Positions 21,780 to 27,326 of a stretch of DNA of 34,978 nt are shown here, piece after piece. The position numbers and the translations under genes were made by a program. The notes under the pieces were generated by a model that searched no databases, was not told the origin of the DNA, and saw only the letters and a list, made by a program, of their open reading frames with translations. This DNA is from a virus: the IMG/VR virus record IMGVR_UViG_3300047550_004903, positions 1 to 34,978 of that record; one strand, written 5' to 3'. Numbering within the stretch: the stretch's first letter is position 1; every line of letters starts with the position of its first letter.

Positions 21780-21926
21780 TTATTTACCCTGTCCTCTGTA
21801 CTTCTTTCGTGCCCCATTGCGAGATGAAGCGGCATACTTAGTACCACCACCATCTCCTTGACGAGATTTTTTAGGAGGACCAGGAATATAAGAGCTCTTG
21901 TTCAATCCAACTTTTGCTTTTGCCAT
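21780..21926 (-). CDS. Tiny basic conserved-type cyanophage protein (48 aa)
   Basis: The sequence starts MAKAKVGLNKSSYIPGPPKK and ends ARKKYRGQGK. It is short, Lys/Arg/Gly-rich and without predicted helices or membrane segments. I recall near-identical short proteins in T4-like cyanophages, though none with a known role; the composition would suit nucleic-acid binding. It begins 3 bp after the stop of the 58-aa gene upstream. An upstream AAAGGAGAT provides a clear ribosome binding site, which is rare in this window. Confidence 0.75.
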   Translation of the reverse strand: MAKAKVGLNKSSYIPGPPKKSRQGDGGGTKYAASSRNGARKKYRGQGK

Positions 21927-21929
21927 TTT

Positions 21930-22106
21930 TTAATCTCCTTTTATAATTTGTGTAGTTATTTCACTTGGATGTGGTGATCCATTTTGATAATATTCAACTG
22001 CCAGATCTTCAAGAATATCAAAATACTCAGTTTCCGTAAGATTTTGATATAGTACATTACCCTTATAAAGGATTGTGTACTTCTCACTGTGAATATCGTT
22101 AGTCAT
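21930..22106 (-). CDS. Tiny conserved-type protein (58 aa), paralogue of the 59-aa gene at 22917
   Basis: The sequence starts MTNDIHSEKYTILYKGNVLY and continues QNLTETEYFDILEDLAVEYY. The pattern K-Y-x-I-x-x-x-x-x-x-L-Y-x-x-L-T-x-x-E-(Y/F) is shared with the 59-aa protein on the other side of the glycosyltransferase gene. Function unknown. It starts 4 bp after the glycosyltransferase stop and ends with AAAGGAGAT, which doubles as the ribosome binding site of the next gene. Confidence 0.75.
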   Translation of the reverse strand: MTNDIHSEKYTILYKGNVLYQNLTETEYFDILEDLAVEYYQNGSPHPSEITTQIIKGD

Positions 22107-22110
22107 TCAA

Positions 22111-22869
22111 TTAAATGATTCTTGTTTTTTCGTGACCGACTCTAATACGAGGATCGCACCAGATTTCAAATCCTGCTTCCTTTGCATCCAAACAGAAACT
22201 CACATCCTCTCCACACATATCCTGAACTTCTCCTGATTCAAAAACTTGCATCTTTGGAGCAAACCAAGGATATTTCATTTCAGAATGCTCAAATACACCG
22301 TGCTTAATGAGAAGCCATCCAAATCCAGTATAGTCGACTGTAAATGGTTTTTTACGCTTACTCATGGTTTCAAGAGTTTCGTGATTCATGACGCCGCCAT
22401 TACCACGGAAATCATCCTCATCTAACCAGTGTGCAACAGAGGTTGTCATACCATCTTCCGTACAATACCAACCTGCCGCAATGTCCTTATCCATAAGAAC
22501 AAGTTGATAGAATTTTTCGGTATTGAATACAATATCCGAATCAATCCAAAGTTGATAATCGTAATTCAGTTTTCCATCCCATGGAATCTGATCTGGACCT
22601 CTAAGTACATTTGCTCCAAGACACTTGCAACGAGCAAAATTTACCATTGAAGAATAATCTTGGGAAATTTGAATGCTTGCACCAGACTGGACCAAATCAA
22701 AGCATAACTGAACAAAATTCTTAAGGTAGGTATATGATACTCCTCTACCAGGAAGACAAAAGACAATGCTTTTGCCTCTGATCATTTCTCTTGCCAAATT
22801 ATAATCCCATTCTTCAATTGAGGTAGAAGATGTGGGTGCCTTTGCTTTTACAGTAAATCCTTTTGCCAT
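22111..22869 (-). CDS. GT-A-like glycosyltransferase (252 aa)
   Basis: A Rossmann-like start (GKSIVFCLPGRGVSYTYLKN, from residue 32) is followed by WIDSDIVF with the Asp-x-Asp metal and nucleotide-sugar motif (D110, D112). Further on come GEDVSFCLDAKEAGFEIWCD (G220-E221-D222) and a late His (H246), the usual acceptor-side and metal-binding elements of GT2/GT-A enzymes. It would transfer a sugar from a nucleotide-sugar to an unknown acceptor, perhaps a virion protein or host component. It has its own sigma70 promoter and heads a run of tiny genes, so it is probably expressed early. Fold confidence is high; the substrate is unknown. Confidence 0.8.
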   Translation of the reverse strand: MAKGFTVKAKAPTSSTSIEEWDYNLAREMIRGKSIVFCLPGRGVSYTYLKNFVQLCFDLVQSGASIQISQDYSSMVNFARCKCLGANVLRGPDQIPWDGKLNYDYQLWIDSDIVFNTEKFYQLVLMDKDIAAGWYCTEDGMTTSVAHWLDEDDFRGNGGVMNHETLETMSKRKKPFTVDYTGFGWLLIKHGVFEHSEMKYPWFAPKMQVFESGEVQDMCGEDVSFCLDAKEAGFEIWCDPRIRVGHEKTRII

Positions 22870-22891
22870 AAGTTAATAATACTATTTCAAT

Positions 22892-22920
22892 ATCATACAA
22901 TATTATATAGTTCTTGTCAA
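22892..22920 (-). promoter_or_regulatory. Strong sigma70 promoter for the glycosyltransferase gene
   Basis: TTGACA (22915-22920), a 17-bp spacer and TATGAT (22892-22897) on the minus strand. The -35 overlaps the stop codon of the upstream 59-aa gene. The start site should lie near 22885, a leader of about 16 nt. Confidence 0.75.
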
Positions 22921-23096
22921 CCTGCCTTCCGTGAGAAAATCTCTTTATAATTCAAATCTTCCTTATTCGCATTGCCAAAAATACTTATAAAATTGTTCAG
23001 CATTTTCCAGGTTTTTTCAAACTCACTTTTAGTCAGGGAATGATACAAACATTTATTTTTTAAGTAAATATCATATCTTTTTTCATTCTTCATCAT
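22917..23096 (-). CDS. Tiny conserved-type protein (59 aa), paralogue of the 58-aa gene at 21930
   Basis: The sequence starts MMKNEKRYDIYLKNKCLYHS and continues LTKSEFEKTWKMLNNFIS. It shares the first-half pattern (aromatic-x-I-x-x-K-x-x-x-L-Y-x-x-L-T-x-x-E-F) with the gene at 21930. Translation can begin at either of two adjacent ATGs (23096, 23093). It overlaps the preceding gene by 14 bp, which implies coupled translation. Function unknown. Confidence 0.65.
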   Translation of the reverse strand: MMKNEKRYDIYLKNKCLYHSLTKSEFEKTWKMLNNFISIFGNANKEDLNYKEIFSRKAG

Positions 23097-23259
23097 ATTC
23101 TCTTAAAATAACTTCATTGGATTCGATTGCAAATTTAATCTGCGTATCCTCATACCAAGAAGCTTCATTCATAATCCATTCAGGAATTACTAAGTAGTAT
23201 TCCCCAGATATTGGGTCGACTCCTATAGATCTAATTTCATCACCGAATTTTTTTTTCAT
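23083..23259 (-). CDS. Small protein with AbrB/MazE-like look (58 aa)
   Basis: The sequence starts MKKKFGDEIRSIGVDPISGE; the second half reads YYLVIPEWIMNEASWYEDTQ followed by IKFAIESNEVILREYDEE. The order strand, IPxxI, acidic helix, (E/D)T, strand, N-x-V-I-L resembles swapped-hairpin AbrB/MazE DNA-binding proteins, but that is a resemblance only. It is preceded by a long A/T tract (about 23275-23320) and overlaps the next gene by 14 bp. Confidence 0.65.
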   Translation of the reverse strand: MKKKFGDEIRSIGVDPISGEYYLVIPEWIMNEASWYEDTQIKFAIESNEVILREYDEE

Positions 23260-23322
23260 CTCTGTTTTATGCGATCCTTTTTTTCTTTTTTTATATAGCG
23301 AAAATTTTTTTTTATATTCGTG

Positions 23323-23427
23323 TTATGTAAAGGTCGCTTGGGTAACACTTTGTAGGTTAGGGGAGGTTGGGTTTTTATAAACCGCGCCCGGCGACGTTAT
23401 AACAAACCCCCCACAATTAACTGCCAT
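23323..23427 (-). CDS. Possible tiny ORF (34 aa), doubtful
   Basis: ATG at 23427 to TAA at 23323, encoding MAVNCGGFVITSPGAVYKNP and 14 more residues. It starts 12 bp past the terminator-like stem at 23443-23460, and a short stretch ahead of it (TTATTCGTTCGTGA) resembles the conserved leader of the cassettes to the right. No ribosome binding site or family is recognisable. It may be chance; without it, 23260-23468 is a non-coding boundary between the AT-rich and GC-richer halves. Confidence 0.25.
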   Translation of the reverse strand: MAVNCGGFVITSPGAVYKNPTSPNLQSVTQATFT

Positions 23428-23438
23428 ATCACGAACGA

Positions 23439-23460
23439 ATAAGGGGGCAGAGATGCCCCC
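23439..23460 (-). terminator. Stem-loop terminator at the left end of the cassette array
   Basis: GGGGGCA-TCTC-TGCCCCC on the minus strand followed by TTATT, 8 bp after the stop of the 60-aa gene. The stem is strong but the U-tract is short. It marks the end of the leftward early transcripts. Confidence 0.55.
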
Positions 23461-23468
23461 GATAAGTG

Positions 23469-23651
23469 TCAATTACCCATCGCTTCTTTCAGAGCATAAT
23501 ATGCTGCCATCCAATGTTTCGCGTCAGCAACGTTGCCCTTTGTGCTCTCATCACATGCCAGGCAAAGTACAGCGGTGCTAATAGTGCTCCACTTACCATT
23601 TGGAAGTGTAACAGTGGTGAGAGTTTGAAAATTGTTGAGAGTAGCAGTCAT
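23469..23651 (-). CDS. Small hypothetical protein (60 aa)
   Basis: The sequence starts MTATLNNFQTLTTVTLPNGK and ends MAAYYALKEAMGN. It contains a C-x-x-C pair (Cys30, Cys33) in AVLCLACDE. Upstream in-frame ATGs exist (to 23774), but they would overlap the coding part of the 54-aa gene at 23689, so I used the ATG at 23651. It ends just before a strong stem (23443-23460). Function unknown. Confidence 0.65.
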   Translation of the reverse strand: MTATLNNFQTLTTVTLPNGKWSTISTAVLCLACDESTKGNVADAKHWMAAYYALKEAMGN

Positions 23652-23688
23652 CGGAGTTGTAGTAAAAAAGAGGAGGAAAAAGCGGTTC

Positions 23689-23853
23689 CTAATTAGCGAA
23701 AGTCTTAGAGTATTGACCAGCGATGATAGCAGCAGGAACGCCCCAGTGAACATAAGCGGAAGGGCGGGAACCATTCTTCAACTGATCTGCGCGGGAGATC
23801 CACTTAATCTGGCGGGTCTGCAGATCGGAGCACATAGCAAGCGGGAAGCGCAT
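23689..23853 (-). CDS. Small basic hypothetical protein (54 aa)
   Basis: The sequence starts MRFPLAMCSDLQTRQIKWIS and ends IIAGQYSKTFAN. The codons are GC-rich (CGC, CTG, TCC), unlike the structural genes. It lies 22 bp downstream of a cassette module whose -10 is TAGACT. Function unknown, but frame, module and spacing support a real gene. Confidence 0.7.
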   Translation of the reverse strand: MRFPLAMCSDLQTRQIKWISRADQLKNGSRPSAYVHWGVPAAIIAGQYSKTFAN

Positions 23854-23875
23854 CGGGTTTGTTTGAACTGATAGA

Positions 23876-23935
23876 AGTCTACTGGGTCAGGGGGCAGGAA
23901 GCGCCCCCTAGTGTGCCAGTTCAGCGATTGGCACC
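23876..23935 (-). promoter_or_regulatory. Cassette module 1 (dyad, GC stem, promoter)
   Basis: Dyad half-sites at 23929-23935 (GGTGCCA) and 23912-23918 (TGGCACA), 10 bp apart. GC stem 23890-23908. Weak -35 GCGCTT, 17 bp, -10 TAGACT (23876-23881). Drives the 54-aa gene at 23853. The preceding gene stops inside the dyad. Confidence 0.6.
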
Positions 23936-24085
23936 CGGCAGGTCGCCGCACTCTGCAGCGGTGCCGCCTTGACGGTGACAGTATTCAGTCGCCTCCGCTT
24001 CCTGCCAATCCCATACCGTAGCGGCGGCAGATTGTGCAAACTGGCAACCAACCCAGAGAGTCAGAAAAGCAGCAAGGATTTTCAT
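23921..24085 (-). CDS. Secreted or membrane-anchored small protein with signal peptide (54 aa)
   Basis: The N-terminus MKILAAFLTLWVGCQFAQSA is a classical signal peptide: a Lys, a hydrophobic core and a small-residue cleavage region ending SAAA near residue 22. The mature part (about 32 aa) is acidic with two Cys (AEATEYCHRQGGTAAECGD), which could form one disulphide in the periplasm. Cys14 sits after WVG, a poor lipobox, so lipidation is unlikely. A periplasmic peptide from an early phage gene could act at the host envelope; this is inference. It is the second gene of a cassette, 34 bp after the 53-aa gene. Confidence 0.7.
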   Translation of the reverse strand: MKILAAFLTLWVGCQFAQSAAATVWDWQEAEATEYCHRQGGTAAECGDLPGANR

Positions 24086-24119
24086 GGTGATGATAATGAA
24101 GTGTTCGGAGAAGTAAGAA

Positions 24120-24281
24120 TCAGCGACCGTTGGAATAGGAACCGAGGATGATACCGTTGAGGCGAACCTCAGCGTAACCAAACTCCTCAGAAAGGTCCAG
24201 ACAGAGATCCCATGCGCGACCCTCATCATGGGTCGATTCGCCTTCATAAGGGGCGGAGGGAACGTGAACTTCGTAGCGCAT
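24120..24281 (-). CDS. Small acidic hypothetical protein (53 aa)
   Basis: The sequence starts MRYEVHVPSAPYEGESTHDE and ends VRLNGIILGSYSNGR. It looks like a small alpha/beta fold (strand, helix WDLCLDLSEEF, two strands). First gene of a two-gene cassette whose second gene is the signal-peptide protein. GC-rich codon choice. Function unknown. Confidence 0.7.
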   Translation of the reverse strand: MRYEVHVPSAPYEGESTHDEGRAWDLCLDLSEEFGYAEVRLNGIILGSYSNGR

Positions 24282-24303
24282 CGGTGTCGTTTGAACTGAG
24301 ATC

Positions 24304-24363
24304 AGTATAGGGGGTTGGCGGGGGGCATCGCTGCCCCCATGTGCCAGAGGTCAGACCGTCACC
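24304..24363 (-). promoter_or_regulatory. Cassette module 2
   Basis: Half-sites GGTGACG (24357-24363) and TGGCACA (24340-24346), spacing 10 bp. Perfect stem GGGGGCA-GCGA-TGCCCCC (24321-24338). -35 CAGCGA, 18 bp, -10 TATACT (24304-24309). Serves the 53-aa gene at 24281; the 31-aa gene ends in the dyad. Confidence 0.65.
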
Positions 24364-24446
24364 CTCCAACCACAGCGGGGGCAGGAAGGATGCCCGCCAC
24401 AGGGGCAGGAAGCGGCAAGGGTCAGGGGATCATTGGAGCGGATCAT
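24351..24446 (-). CDS. Very small zinc-ribbon-like peptide (31 aa)
   Basis: Starts MIRSNDPLTLAASCPCGGHP and ends SCPRCGWRVTV. The Cys pattern C-x-C-G-G-H-x3-C-x2-C within thirteen residues could bind one zinc ion. It ends in Val-Thr-Val-stop, the same ending as several other cassette genes, because the final codons are written by the shared dyad. A promoter module stands 25 bp upstream. The length is marginal, but the position between two modules supports it. Confidence 0.6.
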   Translation of the reverse strand: MIRSNDPLTLAASCPCGGHPSCPRCGWRVTV

Positions 24447-24470
24447 TGAGCGTTCTTGTGAACTGAGAGT

Positions 24471-24529
24471 ATTGTAGAGGCAAAGGGGAGGGAGAAACCC
24501 TCCGCTGTGCCACTTAGTTGGTTGGCACA
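24471..24529 (-). promoter_or_regulatory. Cassette module 3
   Basis: Perfect dyad TGTGCCA (24523-24529) and TGGCACA (24506-24512), spacing 10 bp. Stem GGAGGG...CCCTCC (24487-24503). -35 GGTTTC (weak), 17 bp, -10 TACAAT (24471-24476). Serves the 31-aa gene. Confidence 0.6.
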
Positions 24530-24535
24530 GTCTGA

Positions 24536-24685
24536 TTAGAAGTCGATAGCATCGGCGCTAGGTTCTGCAGCATAGGAAGCGTCAAATTCAGAATCAACCC
24601 CAGAACTAATAGTTTCAAGAATTTGGAGAATTTCGCTACCGGTAGAACCTTGACGCAGGAGCGAAACAAGAACATCGCGGGACAT
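24536..24685 (-). CDS. Small conserved-type cyanophage protein (49 aa)
   Basis: The sequence starts MSRDVLVSLLRQGSTGSEIL followed by QILETISS, then an acidic tail. The helix-loop-helix core LLRQGSTGSEILQILE is a pattern I recall in many cyanophage small proteins of unknown function. The ATG at 24685 is preferred to 24736 because the family starts there. The module upstream (24742-24765) has a degraded dyad and no good -35. Confidence 0.7.
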   Translation of the reverse strand: MSRDVLVSLLRQGSTGSEILQILETISSGVDSEFDASYAAEPSADAIDF

Positions 24686-24741
24686 AATGCAGAAAAAAGA
24701 ATAGGGTTTGCTGGGTGTCTTTAGGGCGCATCCCATTCCCT

Positions 24742-24765
24742 TGTGTCAGTTAATCAGGCAGGGCA
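24742..24765 (-). promoter_or_regulatory. Degenerate cassette dyad
   Basis: TGACACA (24742-24748) with a poorly matching partner TGCCCTG (24759-24765) at the standard 10-bp spacing. The 64-aa gene stops inside it. A -10-like TATTCT lies at 24698-24703, off the usual distance, so promoter activity is doubtful. Confidence 0.35.
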
Positions 24766-24948
24766 GAGATTGGATTCCATGTTCACCGTCATGACTTTGC
24801 ATCGGGAGTAATCGTAACCCTCATTCTCCTCCAGATAGATGGAATAAGCATTAGCAGTGGAGAAGCAATCAAACAGCTTCAGGGAGTTGAAGTCTTCACG
24901 TTCATAATCCCAACCACCGATCACAGCGTAGACTTTAACCATTTGCAT
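24754..24948 (-). CDS. Small conserved-type cyanophage protein (64 aa)
   Basis: The sequence starts MQMVKVYAVIGGWDYEREDF followed by NSLKLFDCFSTANAYSIYLE. The beginning V-Y-x-V-x-x-x-x-(D)-Y-E and the aromatic helix (STANAYSIYLEE) match a common family of small phage proteins without known function. Start 24948 or 24942 (MVKVYAV); both follow module 4 closely. The stop lies in the degenerate dyad downstream. Confidence 0.75.
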   Translation of the reverse strand: MQMVKVYAVIGGWDYEREDFNSLKLFDCFSTANAYSIYLEENEGYDYSRCKVMTVNMESNLCPA

Positions 24949-24975
24949 TTGAGGCGTTTCGTTTGATCTGTACGT

Positions 24976-25035
24976 AGTATGGCAGCAAACGGGGACCATT
25001 ACAAGCCCCCTTGTGCCACCTTTTCAACTGGCACA
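24976..25035 (-). promoter_or_regulatory. Cassette module 4 (perfect dyad)
   Basis: Perfect dyad TGTGCCA (25029-25035), 10 bp, TGGCACA (25012-25018). -35 TTGTAA (24999-25004), 17 bp, -10 CATACT (24976-24981). GC stem GGGG/CCCC around the -35. The last codons of the ligase-like gene (Cys-Ala-Ser-stop) are written by this dyad. Confidence 0.75.
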
Positions 25036-25920
25036 CTGAAAGCGGCCGCTGTTGAAATTGTGATAGGAAAAGACCTCACGATTGACCAGTTTGAACATAC
25101 CAAACTGATTGGAGAGAACGTAACCCTCAGCATCGATTCTGTCGTGCCCGATGTAAGCGGCAGGACCATCATTGCGGCAGAGGTAGAGGCAATCCTCTTT
25201 GATCGACTTCACCAGTTTCCAGAATCGGATCAGGTTAGCATCACAATCAAATGCATCATCCTCAACATCACGACCCTCACGAATGCAGGCGTTAAGTTGT
25301 TGCTTCAGTTTGACCGCTTCCTTATCAGTTGCGAAGGTGACAGTTTGTGCCATTTGGCGGGCAAACTTTACCACTTCCTCAACATCAGCGAACGATTCCT
25401 GATTGTACAGGATCGATGCATTCGGTTTCACGAACTTCACCGTGTCGGTGTCATTCCAGATTGCACGATCAGGGTATGCTTGAGCATCGCGCAGATCACT
25501 CTCAGCATAATAGCAAGTGTGCGGAGCGATGATAATTTTCTGAGAAACTACCTCAGGGAACTGATACGTAATCAGGTTAGAAGTGTATTCGGTAGATCCA
25601 CCAAACCCGATGAAATCACCCTGATAGATGGTCTCAAATCGGGGCAGATAATCGAAGCAAGCATGAAGAATGTCTGCAACGTTGCCCTCATAGAAGAGAT
25701 CAATCTCTTCATGATTGTGGGCAATTCGGATTTTCTTCTTGTTAAAGACTGCCTTGGTTCCTACAAAGAACTCACCGTTGGCAGGATCAATTCCCCACAC
25801 GATTGCGGGTGCTCCGTCAATCTTAACGGACAGATTGCCAGGTTCAGCGAACCAATCCAGAACGGTAAGATCACCGTTCAGGATGCAGTCTTCGGGGTGT
25901 TCCAGGTGAGTGTTTTTCAT
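25024..25920 (-). CDS. Ligase-like covalent nucleotidyltransferase (298 aa)
   Basis: Motif I of the DNA/RNA ligase and capping-enzyme superfamily is clear: SVKIDGAPAIVWGID, with K33-x-D35-G36. Motif III may be QGDFIGFG (100-107), motif IV is E265-G266-Y-V (IDAEGYVL), and motif V a following K277. The opening THLEHPEDCIL and the block ANGEFFVGTKAVFNKKK are, from memory, typical of a phage family (DUF6267-like) annotated only as hypothetical or ligase-like. It lacks an added OB or DNA-binding domain, so it is a minimal enzyme. Predicted chemistry: lysyl-AMP formation and nucleic-acid end joining. Module 5's -10 lies 6 bp from the ATG, so the mRNA may be leaderless. Confidence 0.75.
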   Translation of the reverse strand: MKNTHLEHPEDCILNGDLTVLDWFAEPGNLSVKIDGAPAIVWGIDPANGEFFVGTKAVFNKKKIRIAHNHEEIDLFYEGNVADILHACFDYLPRFETIYQGDFIGFGGSTEYTSNLITYQFPEVVSQKIIIAPHTCYYAESDLRDAQAYPDRAIWNDTDTVKFVKPNASILYNQESFADVEEVVKFARQMAQTVTFATDKEAVKLKQQLNACIREGRDVEDDAFDCDANLIRFWKLVKSIKEDCLYLCRNDGPAAYIGHDRIDAEGYVLSNQFGMFKLVNREVFSYHNFNSGRFQCAS

Positions 25921-25926
25921 GCTTTT

Positions 25927-25985
25927 AGTATGGCACGGATTCGGGGGATCTGGGGGAACCGTGTGTCAGTTCCCCGAATGTCACA
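25927..25985 (-). promoter_or_regulatory. Cassette module 5, no -35, leaderless layout
   Basis: Dyad TGTGACA (25979-25985), 10 bp, TGACACA (25962-25968). Stem GGGGAAC...GTTCCCC (25953-25975). -10 CATACT (25927-25932) at the standard distance, but no recognisable -35. The expected start site coincides with the ATG at 25920. Confidence 0.55.
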
Positions 25986-25988
25986 AGG

Positions 25989-26312
25989 TCAGTTCAGGCG
26001 CATACCACTGAAGAACGGAATTGCACCGCCATTCGGTACAGTCACAAACCAATTGAAGTCCTTTTGAAATACACGCTCACCGTCAATTCCATGAACGGCA
26101 AGAATAGCATTCAGGCGGGATTTGGTCGTCTTGGTCTGATGATTGCCGTCGAACAGTTGAATCCAGCACGAACCAATCTTAGCGATCAGGTTACCATGCA
26201 GGAACACTTCTGCCACTTGAGCAGCACCATCCCAACACACTTGAGTGTTACCAGAGCACCAATTCTTAGCGTTGGTGATAGCATCGTTCATTTGGCGTTC
26301 GATGACACGCAT
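25989..26312 (-). CDS. Conserved-type phage protein, IERQMN family (107 aa)
   Basis: The sequence starts MRVIERQMNDAITNAKNWCS, continues with VFLHGNLIAKIG, then HQTKTTKSRLNAILAVHGID, and ends in FQKDFNWFVTVPNGG. This order (IERQMN, NW, LHGN-x-IA, T-x-TTKSRLNA, FQKDF-W) is, from memory, a widespread small family in cyanophages and other marine phages, function unknown. The ATG at 26312 is the family start; the in-frame extension to 26381 runs through the promoter module and is rejected. Confidence 0.85.
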   Translation of the reverse strand: MRVIERQMNDAITNAKNWCSGNTQVCWDGAAQVAEVFLHGNLIAKIGSCWIQLFDGNHQTKTTKSRLNAILAVHGIDGERVFQKDFNWFVTVPNGGAIPFFSGMRLN

Positions 26313-26337
26313 TTGCGAATTCCTCAGCAACAAACGT

Positions 26338-26397
26338 AGTATGGCAGCAAACGGGGGGCATCGCAACCCCCCTTGTGCCACCTATTCGACTGTCACA
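26338..26397 (-). promoter_or_regulatory. Cassette module 6 (best example)
   Basis: Dyad TGTGACA (26391-26397), 10 bp, TGGCACA (26374-26380). Stem GGGGGG-TTGCGATG-CCCCCC (26353-26372) with the -35 TTGCGA (26361-26366) in its loop. 17-bp spacer, -10 CATACT (26338-26343). The upstream gene ends Val-Thr-Val-Glu-stop inside the dyad. Confidence 0.75.
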
Positions 26398-26597
26398 CTC
26401 TCCACCAGTTCCTGAATGACATCCTCATCATACACATTGGCGATCTCATTTAGAACATCTTCCTCACCCATGTGATACATGTTCTCACAGATGGTATCAT
26501 ACACGAACTGCTCCAAACATTTCGTGTCCATGTCATCTACACATCGCTCAGCGTAGAGTTCAACGAGTTGGTTGAGTTGTTGGGTGGTGAGAGTCAT
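26382..26597 (-). CDS. Small acidic conserved-type cyanophage protein (71 aa)
   Basis: The sequence starts MTLTTQQLNQLVELYAERCV and continues DDMDTKCLEQFVYDTI, with an acidic helical end (EDVLNEIANVYDEDVIQELV). A wholly helical, acidic protein. I recall homologous small proteins (MTLT-x-x-QL-x-x-LVE) in T4-like cyanophages, no function assigned. It is the last gene of the run that begins at 28108. Its final codons and stop lie in module 6. Confidence 0.75.
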   Translation of the reverse strand: MTLTTQQLNQLVELYAERCVDDMDTKCLEQFVYDTICENMYHMGEEDVLNEIANVYDEDVIQELVESVTVE

Positions 26598-26601
26598 AAT
26601 T

Positions 26602-26862
26602 TCAGAAATTAAGTGATTTAATGTTGAGAAAAACCATCTGAAGAGGTTCACCGTTCACATGAAAGAACACATAGTTTTTGTGAACTTCAATGTCACCATC
26701 TACAGTGGAGAGATCAACATAATCCTGCCCATCATTGTCGGAAATGTAAGGATTGTCGTCCGTATCATACCCTACAAAGTATAGAGTATCATTCACAGAT
26801 ACTGCATAAGAATCAGAAAGCAGATCGTGAAATTGATTGAGAGTGATAGTAGTGTTGGTCAT
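26602..26862 (-). CDS. Small acidic hypothetical protein (86 aa)
   Basis: The sequence starts MTNTTITLNQFHDLLSDSYA and is followed by strand-rich segments (TLYFVGYDTDDNPYISDND, VHKNYVFFHVNGEPLQMVF). Strongly acidic. Gaps of only 4 bp to the next gene and 2 bp to the preceding one show it is inside an operon. Function unknown. Confidence 0.75.
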   Translation of the reverse strand: MTNTTITLNQFHDLLSDSYAVSVNDTLYFVGYDTDDNPYISDNDGQDYVDLSTVDGDIEVHKNYVFFHVNGEPLQMVFLNIKSLNF

Positions 26863-26864
26863 AA

Positions 26865-27053
26865 TCAGTTCAGCTTCTCAAAGTTACGGACAACAATGTC
26901 ACAGGCAATTCTTTGGACTTCATCCATTTGCCCCTCATCATCAAATTGTGTTGCTAGAAGACAAATCAAATCCTCTTGGATTTGTTCGCGGACAGAAAGA
27001 ATGTCAATCTTATTCGCCATGTCTTTGATCCATTGCTCTTTGGAGTTAGTCAT
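26865..27053 (-). CDS. Small acidic helical protein (62 aa)
   Basis: The sequence starts MTNSKEQWIKDMANKIDILS and ends CDIVVRNFEKLN. Predicted all-helical. It lies 2 bp before the 86-aa gene and 3 bp after the 89-aa gene. Function unknown. Confidence 0.7.
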   Translation of the reverse strand: MTNSKEQWIKDMANKIDILSVREQIQEDLICLLATQFDDEGQMDEVQRIACDIVVRNFEKLN

Positions 27054-27056
27054 GAT

Positions 27057-27326
27057 TCAGTTAGCGTAGAGGGGCAGTTTTTTACGAAGGCGGATTGCGT
27101 CGTCAATCATTTCACCAACCTGTTCATAAATGTAGGACGAACCGCCTACATCACAGAGAACATCTTGAGTGAAAAGTGTAGAGAAATAATCGTCCTGATT
27201 AGTCTCTTCGTTAAACTCAAACACATCATGTTGAGTGAATACGAACGCAGCACAACCTGCGTCCTCACCTTGACTCTCAATCATTTGGTTGATAGAGTCA
27301 CGAAGTTGTCCAAGAGTGCGGTACAT
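27057..27326 (-). CDS. Small conserved-type cyanophage protein (89 aa)
   Basis: The sequence starts MYRTLGQLRDSINQMIESQG, then EDAGCAAFVFTQHDVF, and later YIYEQVGEMIDDAIR. The TLGQL-x-x-x-I-x-x-x-IESQGEDA-x-CAA motif is one I recall from many cyanophages, function unknown. The ATG shares one base with the stop of the 52-aa gene (TGATG), implying coupled translation. Confidence 0.8.
   Translation of the reverse strand: MYRTLGQLRDSINQMIESQGEDAGCAAFVFTQHDVFEFNEETNQDDYFSTLFTQDVLCDVGGSSYIYEQVGEMIDDAIRLRKKLPLYAN

Noticed and set aside
21776-21853. Upstream extension of the 151-aa gene to a 177-aa protein
   Set aside because: The extra part overlaps the 48-aa gene in another frame, and the ATG at 21775 gives a normal 4-bp junction.
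23449-23472. Promoter from TTGACA at 23467-23472 (minus strand)
   Set aside because: The hexamer is perfect, but the -10 position falls in the GC stem (TGCCCC), so it is probably a chance match at the end of the 60-aa gene.
25012-25035. Cassette dyads as plain intrinsic terminators
   Set aside because: The stem is followed by AAGGGG rather than a T-run, and the dyad keeps a fixed distance to the -10, which points to a promoter-linked DNA site.
24979-26067. Long plus-strand frame of 362 codons
   Set aside because: It is the antisense of the ligase-like gene, which carries the KxDG and EGxV motifs and a promoter module. No plus-strand promoter or family resemblance was seen; GC-rich codons leave few stops in the antisense.
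26313-26381. N-terminal extension of the IERQMN-family protein to 130 aa
   Set aside because: The extension would translate the promoter module; the family start and the leader spacing both favour 26312.
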